A DNA stretch of 64,000 bases from NCBI RefSeq assembly GCF_003194625.1, contig NZ_QHKX01000001.1:496001-560000 (forward strand), given 5' to 3'. Below, one piece after another: positions 17,953 through 26,868 of this stretch. Every line of letters starts with the position of its first letter. The stretch's first letter is position 1. The notes below the pieces were generated by a model. That model did no database searches. It saw only the letters and a list, made by a program, of their open reading frames with translations, and was not told where the DNA came from. This DNA is from Nocardioides solisilvae (GTDB taxonomy: Bacteria > Actinomycetota > Actinomycetes > Propionibacteriales > Nocardioidaceae). Made by a program: the position numbers and the translations under genes.

Positions 17953-19170
17953 TCAGAGGCCCGCGAGCCCGTCCAGCAGCCGGTCGACGTCGCGAGCGTC
18001 GTTGTAGGGGGCGAGCCCCGCGCGCACGGCACCCTCGTCCCCGAGACCGAGGTGCCGGGAGGCCTCGATCGCGTAGAAGTGGCTGGCGGGCACGTTGACG
18101 TCGAGCGTCGCCAGCCGCTCGTGCACCTCGCGGCCGGTGACGCCGTCGACGGAGAAGTACACGGTGGGGGTGCGGCGGGCGGGAGCGCCGTGGAGCCGCA
18201 CGCGGCCGAGCCCCTTGAGCCCCGCCACCAACCGGCCGAAGAGCCGCTCCTCGTGCTCCTCGACGGCGCGCATCGACTCCAGCACCCGCGTGCGCCGGTC
18301 GGCCGCCGACGAGGCCAGCCCCGCGACGTACTCGATCGCGGCGGTCGTCCCGGCGAGCAGCTCGTAGGGCAGCGTGCCGAGCTCGAACCGCTCCGGCACG
18401 GCGTCGGAGGAGGGCAGCAGCTTGTCGGGGCGCAGCGTCTCCAGCAGCGCGGGATCGGCGACGACGAGGCCGTGGTGGGGGCCGAAGAACTTGTAGGGCG
18501 AGCAGGCGACGAAGTCGGCGCCGAGGTCGGCCACGTCGAGCGGCGCGTGCGGGGCGAGGTGGACGGCGTCCACGTAGGTGAGCGCCCCCACCGCGCGGGC
18601 CGCGTCGGCCACCAGGCGCACGTCGGGGCGGGTGCCCAGCACGTTGGAGGCCGCAGTCAGCGCCACGAGGCGGGTCCGCTCCGTCAGCCCCGCGACCAGG
18701 CCCTCGACGTCGAGCTCGCCCGTGGCGCGGTCGAAGTCGACCCACCGCACCCGCGCCCCGACCGCCTCGGCGGCCTGCACCCACGGCCGGACGTTGGAGT
18801 CGTGGTCGAGCCGGGTCACGACCACCTCGTCGCCCTCCCGCCACTGGCGGGCGAGCGTGCGGGAGACGTCGTACGTCGCCTGGGTCATCGACCGCGCGAA
18901 GACGACGCCGCGGGCGTCGCAGCCCAACAGGTCGGCGACCGCCGCCCGGGAGGCGAGGACGACGTCCTCCGCCCGCCGCTCGGCCGCGGTCACGGTGCCG
19001 CGGTTGGCCAGCCCGCCGGTCAGCGTCGCGGCGACCGCGTCGGCGACCTGCCGCGGCACCTGGCTGCCACCGGGGCCGTCGAAGTGGGCGACGCCCGAGG
19101 CGAGGGCGGGGAAGTCGGCGCGGACGCGGGCGACGTCGAAGGTCGCGTCGGACGAGGGGGCAGCACTCAT
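17953..19170 (-). CDS. Cysteine desulfurase-like class V aminotransferase
   Basis: A 405-residue PLP-dependent fold-type I enzyme. The opening FPALASGVAHFDGPGGSQVP is typical of the desulfurase-like subfamily (TIGR01976 type). SPYKFFGPHHG contains the Schiff-base lysine, and DAVHLAPH carries the PLP-binding Asp-x-x-His. A true IscS/NifS or SufS would normally sit with iron-sulfur assembly genes; none is nearby, so its substrate is open. It is followed at 1 nt by the acetyltransferase. Confidence 0.87.
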   Translation of the reverse strand: MSAAPSSDATFDVARVRADFPALASGVAHFDGPGGSQVPRQVADAVAATLTGGLANRGTVTAAERRAEDVVLASRAAVADLLGCDARGVVFARSMTQATYDVSRTLARQWREGDEVVVTRLDHDSNVRPWVQAAEAVGARVRWVDFDRATGELDVEGLVAGLTERTRLVALTAASNVLGTRPDVRLVADAARAVGALTYVDAVHLAPHAPLDVADLGADFVACSPYKFFGPHHGLVVADPALLETLRPDKLLPSSDAVPERFELGTLPYELLAGTTAAIEYVAGLASSAADRRTRVLESMRAVEEHEERLFGRLVAGLKGLGRVRLHGAPARRTPTVYFSVDGVTGREVHERLATLDVNVPASHFYAIEASRHLGLGDEGAVRAGLAPYNDARDVDRLLDGLAGL

Positions 19171-19230
19171 GGCGTCATCCTCCCCGACGCCTCCCGGAGA
19201 GCTCCGCGACGGCTCGCCACACCCGGGGGC

Positions 19231-21345
19231 TCAGTCGCGCCGCGCCACCGAGCCCACCAGCTCCTCGGGCATCGGCTCGTGGTGGGCGAACTCGCGGGTG
19301 AAGGTGCCGGCGCCGTGGGTCGCCGCCCGCAGGTGGACGGCGTACCGGACCAGCTCGACCTGGGGCACGTGCGCGAGCACGAGGGTGCGTCCGTCGGCCA
19401 CCTGGTCGGTGCCGAGGAGGCGCCCGCGGCGGGCCGAGAGGTCGCTCATCGTCTCCCCGACCGCCGTGTCCTGGACCAGCACCGCGACCTTGTCGTAGGG
19501 CTCCAGCACCACCACCCCCGCGGCCTCGGCCGCCTCGCGCAGGGCGAGCGCCCCGGCGGCCTGGAAGGCGGCGTCGGAGCTGTCGACGCTGTGGGCCTTG
19601 CCGTCCACGAGCGTCACCCGCAGGTCGACCAGCGGGTAGCCGAGCCGCGCGCCGCGTGCCATCTGCGCCCGCACCCCCTTCTCCACCGAGCCGATGAACT
19701 GCCGCGGCACCGCTCCGCCCACCACCCGGTCGACGAACTCGAACCCCGCGCCCGCCGGCAGCGGCTCCACCTCGACGTCGCAGACGGCGTACTGACCGTG
19801 GCCGCCCGACTGCTTCACGTGACGCCCGTGCCCCCGCGCGGGCCCCGCGAGGGTCTCCCGCAGCGGCACCTGCAGGTCGCGCTGGACCACGCGTACGCCG
19901 TACCGCACCGCCAGGCGGTCGAGCGCGAGCTCGGCGTGGGCCTCGCCGAGCACCCACAGCACCACCTGGTGGGTCTCGGGGTTCCGCTCGACGCGCAGGC
20001 TCGGGTCCTCCGCGGCGAGCCGGGTGAGGGCGCCGGAGAGGCGGTCCTCGTCGGAGCGGGTCGCGGCCTCGACCGCGAGCGGCAGCTGCGGGTCGGGCAG
20101 CGACCAGGGCCGGAGCACGCGGGGCTCCTCCGGCGCGCTGAGGGTGTCGCCCGTCTCGGCCGTCGTCAGCCGGCTCACGCAGCCCACGTCGCCGGCGACC
20201 AGCGCGGTCGCGGGCAGCAGCTGGCCGCCGAAGGGGTGGGTGAGCGCCCCCGCCCGCTCGTCGGCGTCGTGGTCGGCGTGGCCGTGCTCGCCGAGGAACG
20301 ACCACCCCCGCCCGGCCACGTGCAGCGGCTGGTCGGGTCGCAGGGTGCCCGAGAAAACCCGGACGACGCTCACCCGGCCCACGTAGGGGTCGCTGCTGGT
20401 GCGGACCACCTCGGCCACCAACGGGCCGTCGGGGTCGGCGACCAGGGGCGGCGCGGCGGCCCCGGCCGGGGTGAAGACCTCGGGCGACCGGCGCTCCGCG
20501 GGTGCGGGGAAGCCGGCGACGACCAGGTCGAGCAGCTCGGCCAGCCCCACCCCGGTGGTCGCGCAGACGGGCAGCAGCGGGTGGAACGCGCCGTGCTGCA
20601 TGGCGGCGTCGACGTCGGCGACCAGCGCCTCCTCGGCGATCTCCTCGCCGCCCAGGTAGGAGTCGAGCAGCGCATCGTCCTCTGCCTCCTCGACGAGCGC
20701 CTCGACGAGCCGGTCGTGGGCGGCGGCGACCTCCGGGGTCGCCGACCCGGGGGCGAGCAGGTGGCGCAGCCCGGTGACCCGGCCCCCGTCGCGGAGCGGC
20801 TCGAAGAGCGGCAGCACCCGCTCCCCCAGCACGTCGCGCAGGGCGGCCACCACCCCGTCGAGGTCCGCCCGGGCGTGGTCGAGCTTGGTCACCACCACCG
20901 CCGTCGGCACCTCGGCGACCAGGCACTCGCGGGCGAGCTGGCGGGTCGGCTCGTCGAGCGCGCCCTCCGGGGCGGCGTCGGCCGGGACGACGAGCAGCGC
21001 GGCGTCGGCGGCCCGGAAGCCGGCGCGCACCTCCCCGACGAAGTCGGCGTACCCGGGGGTGTCGAGGAGGTTGACCTTGGTGCCGCGGTGGACGAGCGGG
21101 ACTACCGACAACGCCGCGGAGCGCTGGTGGGCCTTCTCGAACTCCTCGTGGTCGCTGACCGTCGTGCCGTCCTCGACCGTGCCGACCCGGCCCAGCACGC
21201 CCGCGTGCAGCAGCAGGGCCTCGACCAGGGTCGTCTTCCCGCCCCCGGGGGGACCCACGAGGACGACGTTGCGGATCCGGGCGGGGTCCCGGGCCGCCAG
21301 CTCCTGCTGGTCGCGTGCCTGCCGTGGGGTGCGCCGCTCCGCCAT
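19231..21345 (-). CDS. Elongation factor G-like GTPase (EF-G2 type)
   Basis: A 704-residue translational GTPase homologue starting at ATG 21345. GTPase motifs are LVGPPGGGKTTL (P-loop), DTPGYADF (G3) and VVTKLDH (G4, with Thr in place of the usual Asn of NKxD). Domain II and the C-terminal EF-G domains follow (QSGGHGQYAVCDVEVEPLP, then the DLRVTLVDGKAHSVDSSDAAFQAAGALA block). Actinobacteria often carry such a second, non-essential EF-G beside canonical FusA; its role is poorly defined. It is divergent from menB with a 57-bp intergenic region. Confidence 0.88.
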   Translation of the reverse strand: MAERRTPRQARDQQELAARDPARIRNVVLVGPPGGGKTTLVEALLLHAGVLGRVGTVEDGTTVSDHEEFEKAHQRSAALSVVPLVHRGTKVNLLDTPGYADFVGEVRAGFRAADAALLVVPADAAPEGALDEPTRQLARECLVAEVPTAVVVTKLDHARADLDGVVAALRDVLGERVLPLFEPLRDGGRVTGLRHLLAPGSATPEVAAAHDRLVEALVEEAEDDALLDSYLGGEEIAEEALVADVDAAMQHGAFHPLLPVCATTGVGLAELLDLVVAGFPAPAERRSPEVFTPAGAAAPPLVADPDGPLVAEVVRTSSDPYVGRVSVVRVFSGTLRPDQPLHVAGRGWSFLGEHGHADHDADERAGALTHPFGGQLLPATALVAGDVGCVSRLTTAETGDTLSAPEEPRVLRPWSLPDPQLPLAVEAATRSDEDRLSGALTRLAAEDPSLRVERNPETHQVVLWVLGEAHAELALDRLAVRYGVRVVQRDLQVPLRETLAGPARGHGRHVKQSGGHGQYAVCDVEVEPLPAGAGFEFVDRVVGGAVPRQFIGSVEKGVRAQMARGARLGYPLVDLRVTLVDGKAHSVDSSDAAFQAAGALALREAAEAAGVVVLEPYDKVAVLVQDTAVGETMSDLSARRGRLLGTDQVADGRTLVLAHVPQVELVRYAVHLRAATHGAGTFTREFAHHEPMPEELVGSVARRD

Positions 21346-21402
21346 GACGACACCCAACTCCTGCCGGGCCGTCGCCGCAAGACCCCCGGTAGCCTCGCGG
21401 CC

Positions 21403-22365
21403 ATGAGCGCGATCGACGGAGTCTCCGAGATCTTCGACCCGACGGACTGGGACGTCGTCCCGGGCTTCGAGGACCTGACCGACCTGACCTACCACCGCGC
21501 GAAGGCGCACGGCACCGTGCGGATCGCCTTCGACCGCCCCGACGTGCTCAACGCCTTCCGGCCGCACACCGTCGACGAGCTGCTCCGCACCCTCGAGCAC
21601 GCCCGCACCAGCGCCGACGTCGGCTGCGTCATCCTCACGGGCAACGGGCCCAGCGCGAAGAACGGCAAGTGGGCCTTCTGCACCGGCGGCGACCAGCGGA
21701 TCCGCGGCCGGGCCGGCTACCAGTACGAGGTCTCGACGAGCTCGACCGACGGTGACGTCAGCGCGCAGGACACCGGCGCCGAGGAGCCAAGCGTCATCGA
21801 CAAGGCCAAGCTGGCGCGGCTGCACATCCTCGAGTGCCAGCGGCTGATCCGCTTCATGCCCAAGGTCGTCATCTGCGTGGTCCCCGGCTGGGCTGCCGGC
21901 GGCGGCCACTCCCTGCACGTCGTCTGCGACCTCACGCTCGCCAGCGCCGAGCACGCTCGCTTCAAGCAGACGGACGCCGACGTCGGCTCCTTCGACGGCG
22001 GCTACGGGTCGGCGTACCTCGCCCGTCAGGTCGGGCAGAAGTTCGCCCGCGAGATCTTCTTCCTCGCCGAGGAGTACGACGCCGAGACGATGCACCGGAT
22101 GGGTGCGGTCAACCGGGTGGTCCCGCACGCCGAGCTCGAGAAGGTGGCGCTCGAGTGGGGCGCCAAGATCAACGGCAAGTCGCCCACGGCGCAGCGGATG
22201 CTCAAGTACTCCTTCAACCTCCTCGACGACGGGCTCGTCGGCCAGCAGCTCTTCGCGGGCGAGACCACGCGGCTGGCCTACATGACCGACGAGGCGCAGG
22301 AGGGGCGCGACCAGTTCCTCGAGAAGCGCGAGCCCGACTGGTCGCCCTACCCCTGGTACTACTGA
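21403..22365 (+). CDS. menB: 1,4-dihydroxy-2-naphthoyl-CoA synthase (MenB)
   Basis: A 320-residue crotonase-fold enzyme that cyclises O-succinylbenzoyl-CoA in menaquinone biosynthesis. MenB signatures visible are WAFCTGGDQRIRGRAGYQY, CVVPGWAAGGGHSLHVVCDLTLAS (oxyanion-hole Gly residues) and FKQTDADVGSFDGGYGS, plus the C-terminal EGRDQFLEKREPDWSPYPWYY. The start ATG 21403 gives the normal family length. Other men genes are not in the window. Confidence 0.95.
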   Translation: MSAIDGVSEIFDPTDWDVVPGFEDLTDLTYHRAKAHGTVRIAFDRPDVLNAFRPHTVDELLRTLEHARTSADVGCVILTGNGPSAKNGKWAFCTGGDQRIRGRAGYQYEVSTSSTDGDVSAQDTGAEEPSVIDKAKLARLHILECQRLIRFMPKVVICVVPGWAAGGGHSLHVVCDLTLASAEHARFKQTDADVGSFDGGYGSAYLARQVGQKFAREIFFLAEEYDAETMHRMGAVNRVVPHAELEKVALEWGAKINGKSPTAQRMLKYSFNLLDDGLVGQQLFAGETTRLAYMTDEAQEGRDQFLEKREPDWSPYPWYY

Positions 22366-22380
22366 GCCCTGGTTCCACCG

Positions 22381-23187
22381 GTGCCCGGTGCTCCTGAGCC
22401 GGTGACGCCCGGGCCCGTGAAGCCGACGGCCGCCGACGTGCGGAGGGCGCTCGCCGAGCGGGCCGACCCGGTCGACGCGGCCCACCTGGCGCGCTTCTTC
22501 CAGGTCCGGCCGGGCGGGTACGGCGAGGGGGACGTCTTCGTCGGCGTCCGGGTGCCCGCGGTGCGGGCGGTGGCGCGGCGGTACGCCGACCTGCCGCTCG
22601 CCGAGGTCCGCGCCCTGCTCGACGACCGGGAGCACGAGCACCGGCTCGCCGCGCTGGTCGTCGCGGTCGAGGCGTTCAGGCGGGCGCTGCGCCCGCGGAC
22701 CGCCGACCCCGCGCTGCGGGCGCGGCTGCACGCGCTCTACCTCGACGCCCTGCGGGCGGGACGGGTCAACAGCTGGGACCTCGTCGACGTCTCCGCGGAG
22801 TGGCTCGTCGGCGAGCACCTGCGGACCTCGCCCGGCGGCGAGGACGGCGGCGAGGGCGATGAGGACGGCGGTGCGCACGTGGTCGAGGAGCTCCTCGCCG
22901 ACCCCGACCTCTGGCGTCGCCGGGCGGGGGTGATGGCGAGTTTCGCCGCCACCAAGGCCGGCGACCCCGGACCGGCGCTCGTCGCGGCGGCCGCGGTCCT
23001 CGACGACCGGCGCGACCTGGTCCAGAAGGCCGCCGGCTGGATGCTCCGGGAGGTGGGCAAGCGGGTCGACCGGAAGACGCTCGTCGACTTCCTGCGGGCC
23101 CACGCCCCCCGGATGGGCCGCACCGCCCTCTCCTACGCCACCGAGCACCTCGACCCGGGCCTGCGGGCCGAGCTCAGGAGACGGTGA
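22381..23187 (+). CDS. DNA alkylation repair protein, AlkD-like HEAT repeats
   Basis: A 268-residue all-helical protein from GTG 22381. Motifs of the AlkD family are FVGVRVPAVRAVARRY near residue 55, HEHRLAAL, RVNSWDLVDVSAEWLVG, RRRAGVMASFAATKAG and LVQKAAGWMLREVGKRVD. The family removes alkylated bases as a monofunctional glycosylase. A Gly/Glu/Asp-rich insertion (about residues 160-170) interrupts the middle. It starts 16 nt after menB and may be read through from it; the 3' end overlaps the next gene by 14 bp. Confidence 0.88.
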   Translation: MPGAPEPVTPGPVKPTAADVRRALAERADPVDAAHLARFFQVRPGGYGEGDVFVGVRVPAVRAVARRYADLPLAEVRALLDDREHEHRLAALVVAVEAFRRALRPRTADPALRARLHALYLDALRAGRVNSWDLVDVSAEWLVGEHLRTSPGGEDGGEGDEDGGAHVVEELLADPDLWRRRAGVMASFAATKAGDPGPALVAAAAVLDDRRDLVQKAAGWMLREVGKRVDRKTLVDFLRAHAPRMGRTALSYATEHLDPGLRAELRRR

Positions 23188-23638
23188 CCAGCCCGCCGGT
23201 CCGCGCCAGCGAGGCGCACCGCTCCTTCGACCTCGCGTTGGTCCGCTGGGCGAGGCCGACCTGGCGACCCGTGGCGTTGTTCGCCAGGTCCATGCTGCGG
23301 AACGGCTCGTCGTTCAGCGCGACGTCCTCGTAGCTGGTGGTCACCTTCTCGGCACGGACGGCACCGAAGTCGATGGTCAGCAGGGCGCTCCAGTAGCAGT
23401 GCCGGAACGCGTCGCCCGTGCCGCCGACCTGCGTGGTCGGGAACAGCTCCTCCGACGCGGTCTTCGCGATGCTCGCCGAGATGCCCGCCCCCGCGCAGAC
23501 CCAGAAGCCGGTGGCCCCGACCGCGCTCACGCAGGCGGAGTACTGCACCGCCAGCGGGTCGGGCTCGGCGTACTCGCCGGACGTCGGCACAAGGACCGCC
23601 CTCGCCTGGACCGCCTCGGTCTGCACGCCCGTCTGCAC
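23174..23638 (-). CDS. Small hypothetical protein with a DUF6973-like core
   Basis: About 154 residues; the start is uncertain (GTG 23638 chosen; TTG 23689 overlapping the kinase stop is possible, as are later GTGs). The core reads GGTGDAFRHCYWSALLTIDFGA, then SMDLANNATGRQVG. This DAFRH...MDxxNNxxGR pattern resembles domains labelled DUF6973 in my memory, which I could not verify. There is no clear signal peptide. It lies 47 bp downstream of a histidine kinase on the same strand and is convergent with the DNA-repair gene. Confidence 0.6.
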   Translation of the reverse strand: MQTGVQTEAVQARAVLVPTSGEYAEPDPLAVQYSACVSAVGATGFWVCAGAGISASIAKTASEELFPTTQVGGTGDAFRHCYWSALLTIDFGAVRAEKVTTSYEDVALNDEPFRSMDLANNATGRQVGLAQRTNARSKERCASLARTGGLVTVS

Positions 23639-23685
23639 GCCCGCCGTCCCGGACCGCGCGCCGTCCTGAGACGGACCGGCCGGGC

Positions 23686-25485
23686 TCAACCGAGGGGCAG
23701 GGTCACCCGGAAGGTGGTGCCGACCCCGAGGGTGGAGTCGACCTCGATGCGCCCGCCGTGCCGGTCGACGACGCGGCGCACGATGGCGAGGCCGAGCCCG
23801 GTGCCGGGGCGGCCCTGGGCCCGGACGTCGGCCGAGCGGAAGAACTCGGTGAAGAGCCGCGCCTGGTCGGTCTCCGAGATGCCGAGCCCCTCGTCGGCGA
23901 CGGCGAGCACCACCTCGTCGCCCGCCGGTGCCAGCCGGACGTGGACGGTCGTCCCCGGGTCGGAGTACTTCACCGCGTTGCTCAGCAGGTTGGTCACCAC
24001 GTGGCCGAGGTCGTCGGCGCTGCCCGTGACGACGGTCCCCGCACCGTCGGCTCCCCCTGCGTCCGGCACGTCGGCCTCGACCCGCACCCCGGCGCGGCCC
24101 GCGACCACCGCGACCTGCTCGCAGGCGTCGAGCACCAGCGCCCGCAGGTCGACCGGCCCCCGGGCCGCGGCGTCGGGGCGGCCCACTCGGCTCAGGGTCA
24201 GCAGGCTCTCGGCCAGCTGCTCGAGCCGCCCGGTCGCCCGCGACATCGCGCCGAGCGGGCCGTCGAGCGCCTCCGGCACCGCCGGGTCGTCCTCGAGCAT
24301 CTCGAGGTGGCCCAGGACCGCCCCGATGGGGTTCTTCATCTGGTGGGCGACGGTCGCGATCAGCTCGGCGCGGTACTCGTCGACCCGGCGCAGCTCGGCG
24401 TTGAGCCGCTGCTCCTTCTCGAAGGCCAGGGCGTCGAGGACGGCCCGCCCGAGGTCCTCGCCGACGTCGAGCGCCGCGGTGCTCTCCGACTCCGCCCAGC
24501 GCTCCCGCTGGGCGTCCCGCACGATCGCCATCAGGCCGAGCAGGCGACCGCCGGCGGCCACCGGGACGACGACGACGGCGGCCAGGGAGTGGCGACCGAC
24601 CACGTCGAGGAGCAGCTCGACGTCGTGCGGCTCCAGCCCGTCGGCCCCCCAGACGGCCTCGCTCTCCACGATCGCCACGGTCCGCGCCTCGTGCGCCCGC
24701 CGCGCCGCCGCCTCCACGGCCGCCAGCAGCTCGGGAGAGGCGTACGCCGACACCTCGGTGTGCTCGTCCGGTGCGCCGTCGACGCCGAACACGCGGACGT
24801 GCAGGTCGGCCGCCCGGAACCCCTCGCGCAGCCGGGAGCGCGCGCTCTCCAGCAGCTGGGCCACCCCGAGCTGGCTGTCGACGGCCCGGATCGCCGCACG
24901 GGAGACGTGGCCCATCCGGTAGCGCTGCGCCAGGACCTCGCGCTCCACCGCGCTCACGACGGCGGTGAAGGCGAGCTCCAGCTCGTCGGTGAGGGCCAGG
25001 AGTTGCCGCGCGGTCGGGCGCCGGCCGCTGAGCGGCTCGTCGAGGTAGAGCATCCCGCGCAGCTCGCCGTCCCGGCCTCGCAGCGGAGCGACGAGCATGT
25101 CGTCGGCGTGCCAGGCGTCGTCCGTCGCGGCGGGCGGCAGGTCGGGCACGTGCGCGTAGGCGAGCAGCTGGGCGGCGGCCTCGTCGGTGAGCCACTCGGC
25201 GGCGACGAAGGTGAAGGCACCGCACTCGGCGCCGCAGGCGAGGACCGGGGTCATCACGCCCACCGGCGAGCCCTGGCCGAGCAGCCGGGCAGCCCCGTCG
25301 GGGCTGCCGTGGATGGCGACGAACTCGAGCATGCCGTCGTGGCGCAGGACCTCGAGGGCGCAGACGGCGAAGCCGGCCCGGCGTGCCACGTCGGCGGTGA
25401 TGCGCTGCAGCAGCTCGCGGTCCGCCGCCCCGCCCCACGACGTACGGCGGGTGCGGACGACCTCGGTCTCCTGCCGGCGGCTCAT
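23686..25485 (-). CDS. Soluble GAF-domain sensor histidine kinase (paralog 1)
   Basis: A 599-residue cytoplasmic kinase without membrane segments. Two GAF-like sensor regions occupy about residues 20-175 and 195-350. The HisKA H-box is TVAHQMKNPIGAVLGHLEML. The HATPase part shows the N-box NLLSNAVKYSDPG, G1 VADEGLGIS and G2 GTGLGLAIVRRVVDRHGG. The first GAF region contains two Cys residues (ACGAECGAF), absent from paralog 2, that could be a sensory site. No response regulator is adjacent, so it probably acts on a distant partner. It shares architecture and exact length with the kinase at 26869-28668. Confidence 0.92.
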   Translation of the reverse strand: MSRRQETEVVRTRRTSWGGAADRELLQRITADVARRAGFAVCALEVLRHDGMLEFVAIHGSPDGAARLLGQGSPVGVMTPVLACGAECGAFTFVAAEWLTDEAAAQLLAYAHVPDLPPAATDDAWHADDMLVAPLRGRDGELRGMLYLDEPLSGRRPTARQLLALTDELELAFTAVVSAVEREVLAQRYRMGHVSRAAIRAVDSQLGVAQLLESARSRLREGFRAADLHVRVFGVDGAPDEHTEVSAYASPELLAAVEAAARRAHEARTVAIVESEAVWGADGLEPHDVELLLDVVGRHSLAAVVVVPVAAGGRLLGLMAIVRDAQRERWAESESTAALDVGEDLGRAVLDALAFEKEQRLNAELRRVDEYRAELIATVAHQMKNPIGAVLGHLEMLEDDPAVPEALDGPLGAMSRATGRLEQLAESLLTLSRVGRPDAAARGPVDLRALVLDACEQVAVVAGRAGVRVEADVPDAGGADGAGTVVTGSADDLGHVVTNLLSNAVKYSDPGTTVHVRLAPAGDEVVLAVADEGLGISETDQARLFTEFFRSADVRAQGRPGTGLGLAIVRRVVDRHGGRIEVDSTLGVGTTFRVTLPLG

Positions 25486-25637
25486 GGGCGCCCTCGACTC
25501 CCTGGTCCTCGGCTGACCAGGACCCCTCCCGGACGAGTGGGCCAGCGACGTGATCGGGACCGTCCTCGAGCCGGTCTCCCCCTGGCGGGAGCCTACCGGG
25601 GAGAGGGCTGGTAGGACTGGTTCATGAGGAAGTCCGC

Positions 25638-26330
25638 ATGAAGATCGTCGTCCTGACGGGTGCCGGGATCTCCGCGGAGAGCGGGGTGCCGACCTTCCGC
25701 GACGCCGACGGCCTCTGGGAGGGCCACGACCCGATGACGGTCGCCACGCCGGAGGCCTTCGAGGCCGATCCCGACCTCGTGCAGCGGTTCTACGACGAGC
25801 GGCGCGCGGCGCTCGGCCGGGTCCGGCCGAACGCGGCCCACCGGGCCCTGGCCCGGCTGGAGGAGGCGCTCGGCGAGGACCTCCTGCTGGTCACCCAGAA
25901 CGTCGACGACCTGCACGAGCGCGGCGGGTCGCGGCGGGTCCACCACATGCACGGCCGGCTCCGCGCCGCCCGGTGCACCGCCTGCGACGCCCGCCACGAG
26001 TGGCACGAGCCCCTCGGGCACCGGCCGCCCTGCCCCACCTGCGAGCGCCCGGCGCTGCGCCCCGACGTGGTCTGGTTCGGGGAGGTGCCCCACGGGATGG
26101 ACCTCGTCGAGGAGGCGCTGTGGGAGTGCGACCTCTTCGTCGCCATCGGCACCTCGGGGCAGGTCTACCCCGCCGCCGCCTTCGTCCACTGGGCCCGGCG
26201 CGACACCCTCGAGCTCAACCTCGACGCGAGCGTCGGGGCGGGGGACTTCCGGCGGGCCCGGCAGGGGCCGGCCACCGAGCTGGTCCCGGCGTGGGTCGAG
26301 GAGGTCCTGTCGGGTCGCAAACCTGCTTGA
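25638..26330 (+). CDS. cobB: NAD-dependent protein deacylase, class III sirtuin (CobB-like)
   Basis: A 230-residue Sir2-family enzyme. It has the NAD-binding GAGISAESGVPTFRDADGLW, TQNVDDLH, catalytic His105 (HHMHGRL), and a zinc-ribbon (CTAC and CPTC pairs). Tyr52 and Arg55 (YDERR) match the YxxR pocket of SIRT5/CobB-type sirtuins, suggesting removal of succinyl or other acidic acyl groups. ATG 25638 is preceded by GAGGAAG; the same spot hosts a 5-codon ORF (25624-25641) whose stop overlaps the start. The gene is divergent from kinase paralog 1. Confidence 0.92.
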   Translation: MKIVVLTGAGISAESGVPTFRDADGLWEGHDPMTVATPEAFEADPDLVQRFYDERRAALGRVRPNAAHRALARLEEALGEDLLLVTQNVDDLHERGGSRRVHHMHGRLRAARCTACDARHEWHEPLGHRPPCPTCERPALRPDVVWFGEVPHGMDLVEEALWECDLFVAIGTSGQVYPAAAFVHWARRDTLELNLDASVGAGDFRRARQGPATELVPAWVEEVLSGRKPA

Positions 26331-26339
26331 CTGCTCCCC

Positions 26340-26849
26340 ATGCGCTCCCGCCCCGCCGCCCCGGCCGCCGCCTCCCTCGCCCTCCTCGCCCTGCTGACGG
26401 CCTGCAGCACCGGTCCCGGCGTCGTGGAGGCCTCGACGCTCGAGGAGAAGGTGAGCGAGGGAGTCACCCCCGACGAGGAGGGCACGGAGCTCGAGATCGA
26501 CTGCCCCGAGGACCTCGAGGCCGAGGTCGACGCCACCGCCACCTGCACGGTCGACGACGGCGAGTCGCGCACCGGCATCCGGTTCACCACCACCGAGGTG
26601 GAGGACGACGAGGTCCGCTGGGAGACCACCCCGTTCCTCGAGCGCGACGTGCTGGAGGAGACGCTCACCCTGCAGCTCGCCGACCAGGGCATCGAGGTCG
26701 ACGGGCTCGACTGCCCCGAGGACCTGGACGGCGTCACCGGCGAGACCACCCGCTGCACCGCCACCGCGGGCGGCGAGGAGGGCGAGGTCGAGCTGGAGGT
26801 CAATCGGGTCGACGGCCTGCGGATCGGCTTCTCCTGGAAGGTCGTCTGA
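26340..26849 (+). CDS. Lipoprotein with two DUF4333-like domains
   Basis: A 169-residue exported protein. The signal peptide ends in the lipobox LLTAC (Cys near residue 21). Two repeated units follow, each with the pattern LE-hydrophobic helix, DCPEDL, Cys in a TATCTV- or TTRCTA-type strand, then an acidic beta segment. This fits the small DUF4333 domain of actinobacterial lipoproteins, with one disulfide per unit. Function unknown. It starts 9 nt after the sirtuin and is probably co-transcribed. Confidence 0.82.
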   Translation: MRSRPAAPAAASLALLALLTACSTGPGVVEASTLEEKVSEGVTPDEEGTELEIDCPEDLEAEVDATATCTVDDGESRTGIRFTTTEVEDDEVRWETTPFLERDVLEETLTLQLADQGIEVDGLDCPEDLDGVTGETTRCTATAGGEEGEVELEVNRVDGLRIGFSWKVV

Positions 26850-26868
26850 CCGGCGGTCGGTCCCGTCC

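Noticed and set aside
19231..23148. Extension of the EF-G-like frame to 1305 codons
   Set aside because: The part upstream of ATG 21345 is antisense to menB and the DNA-repair gene and lacks protein features; the P-loop lies shortly after ATG 21345.
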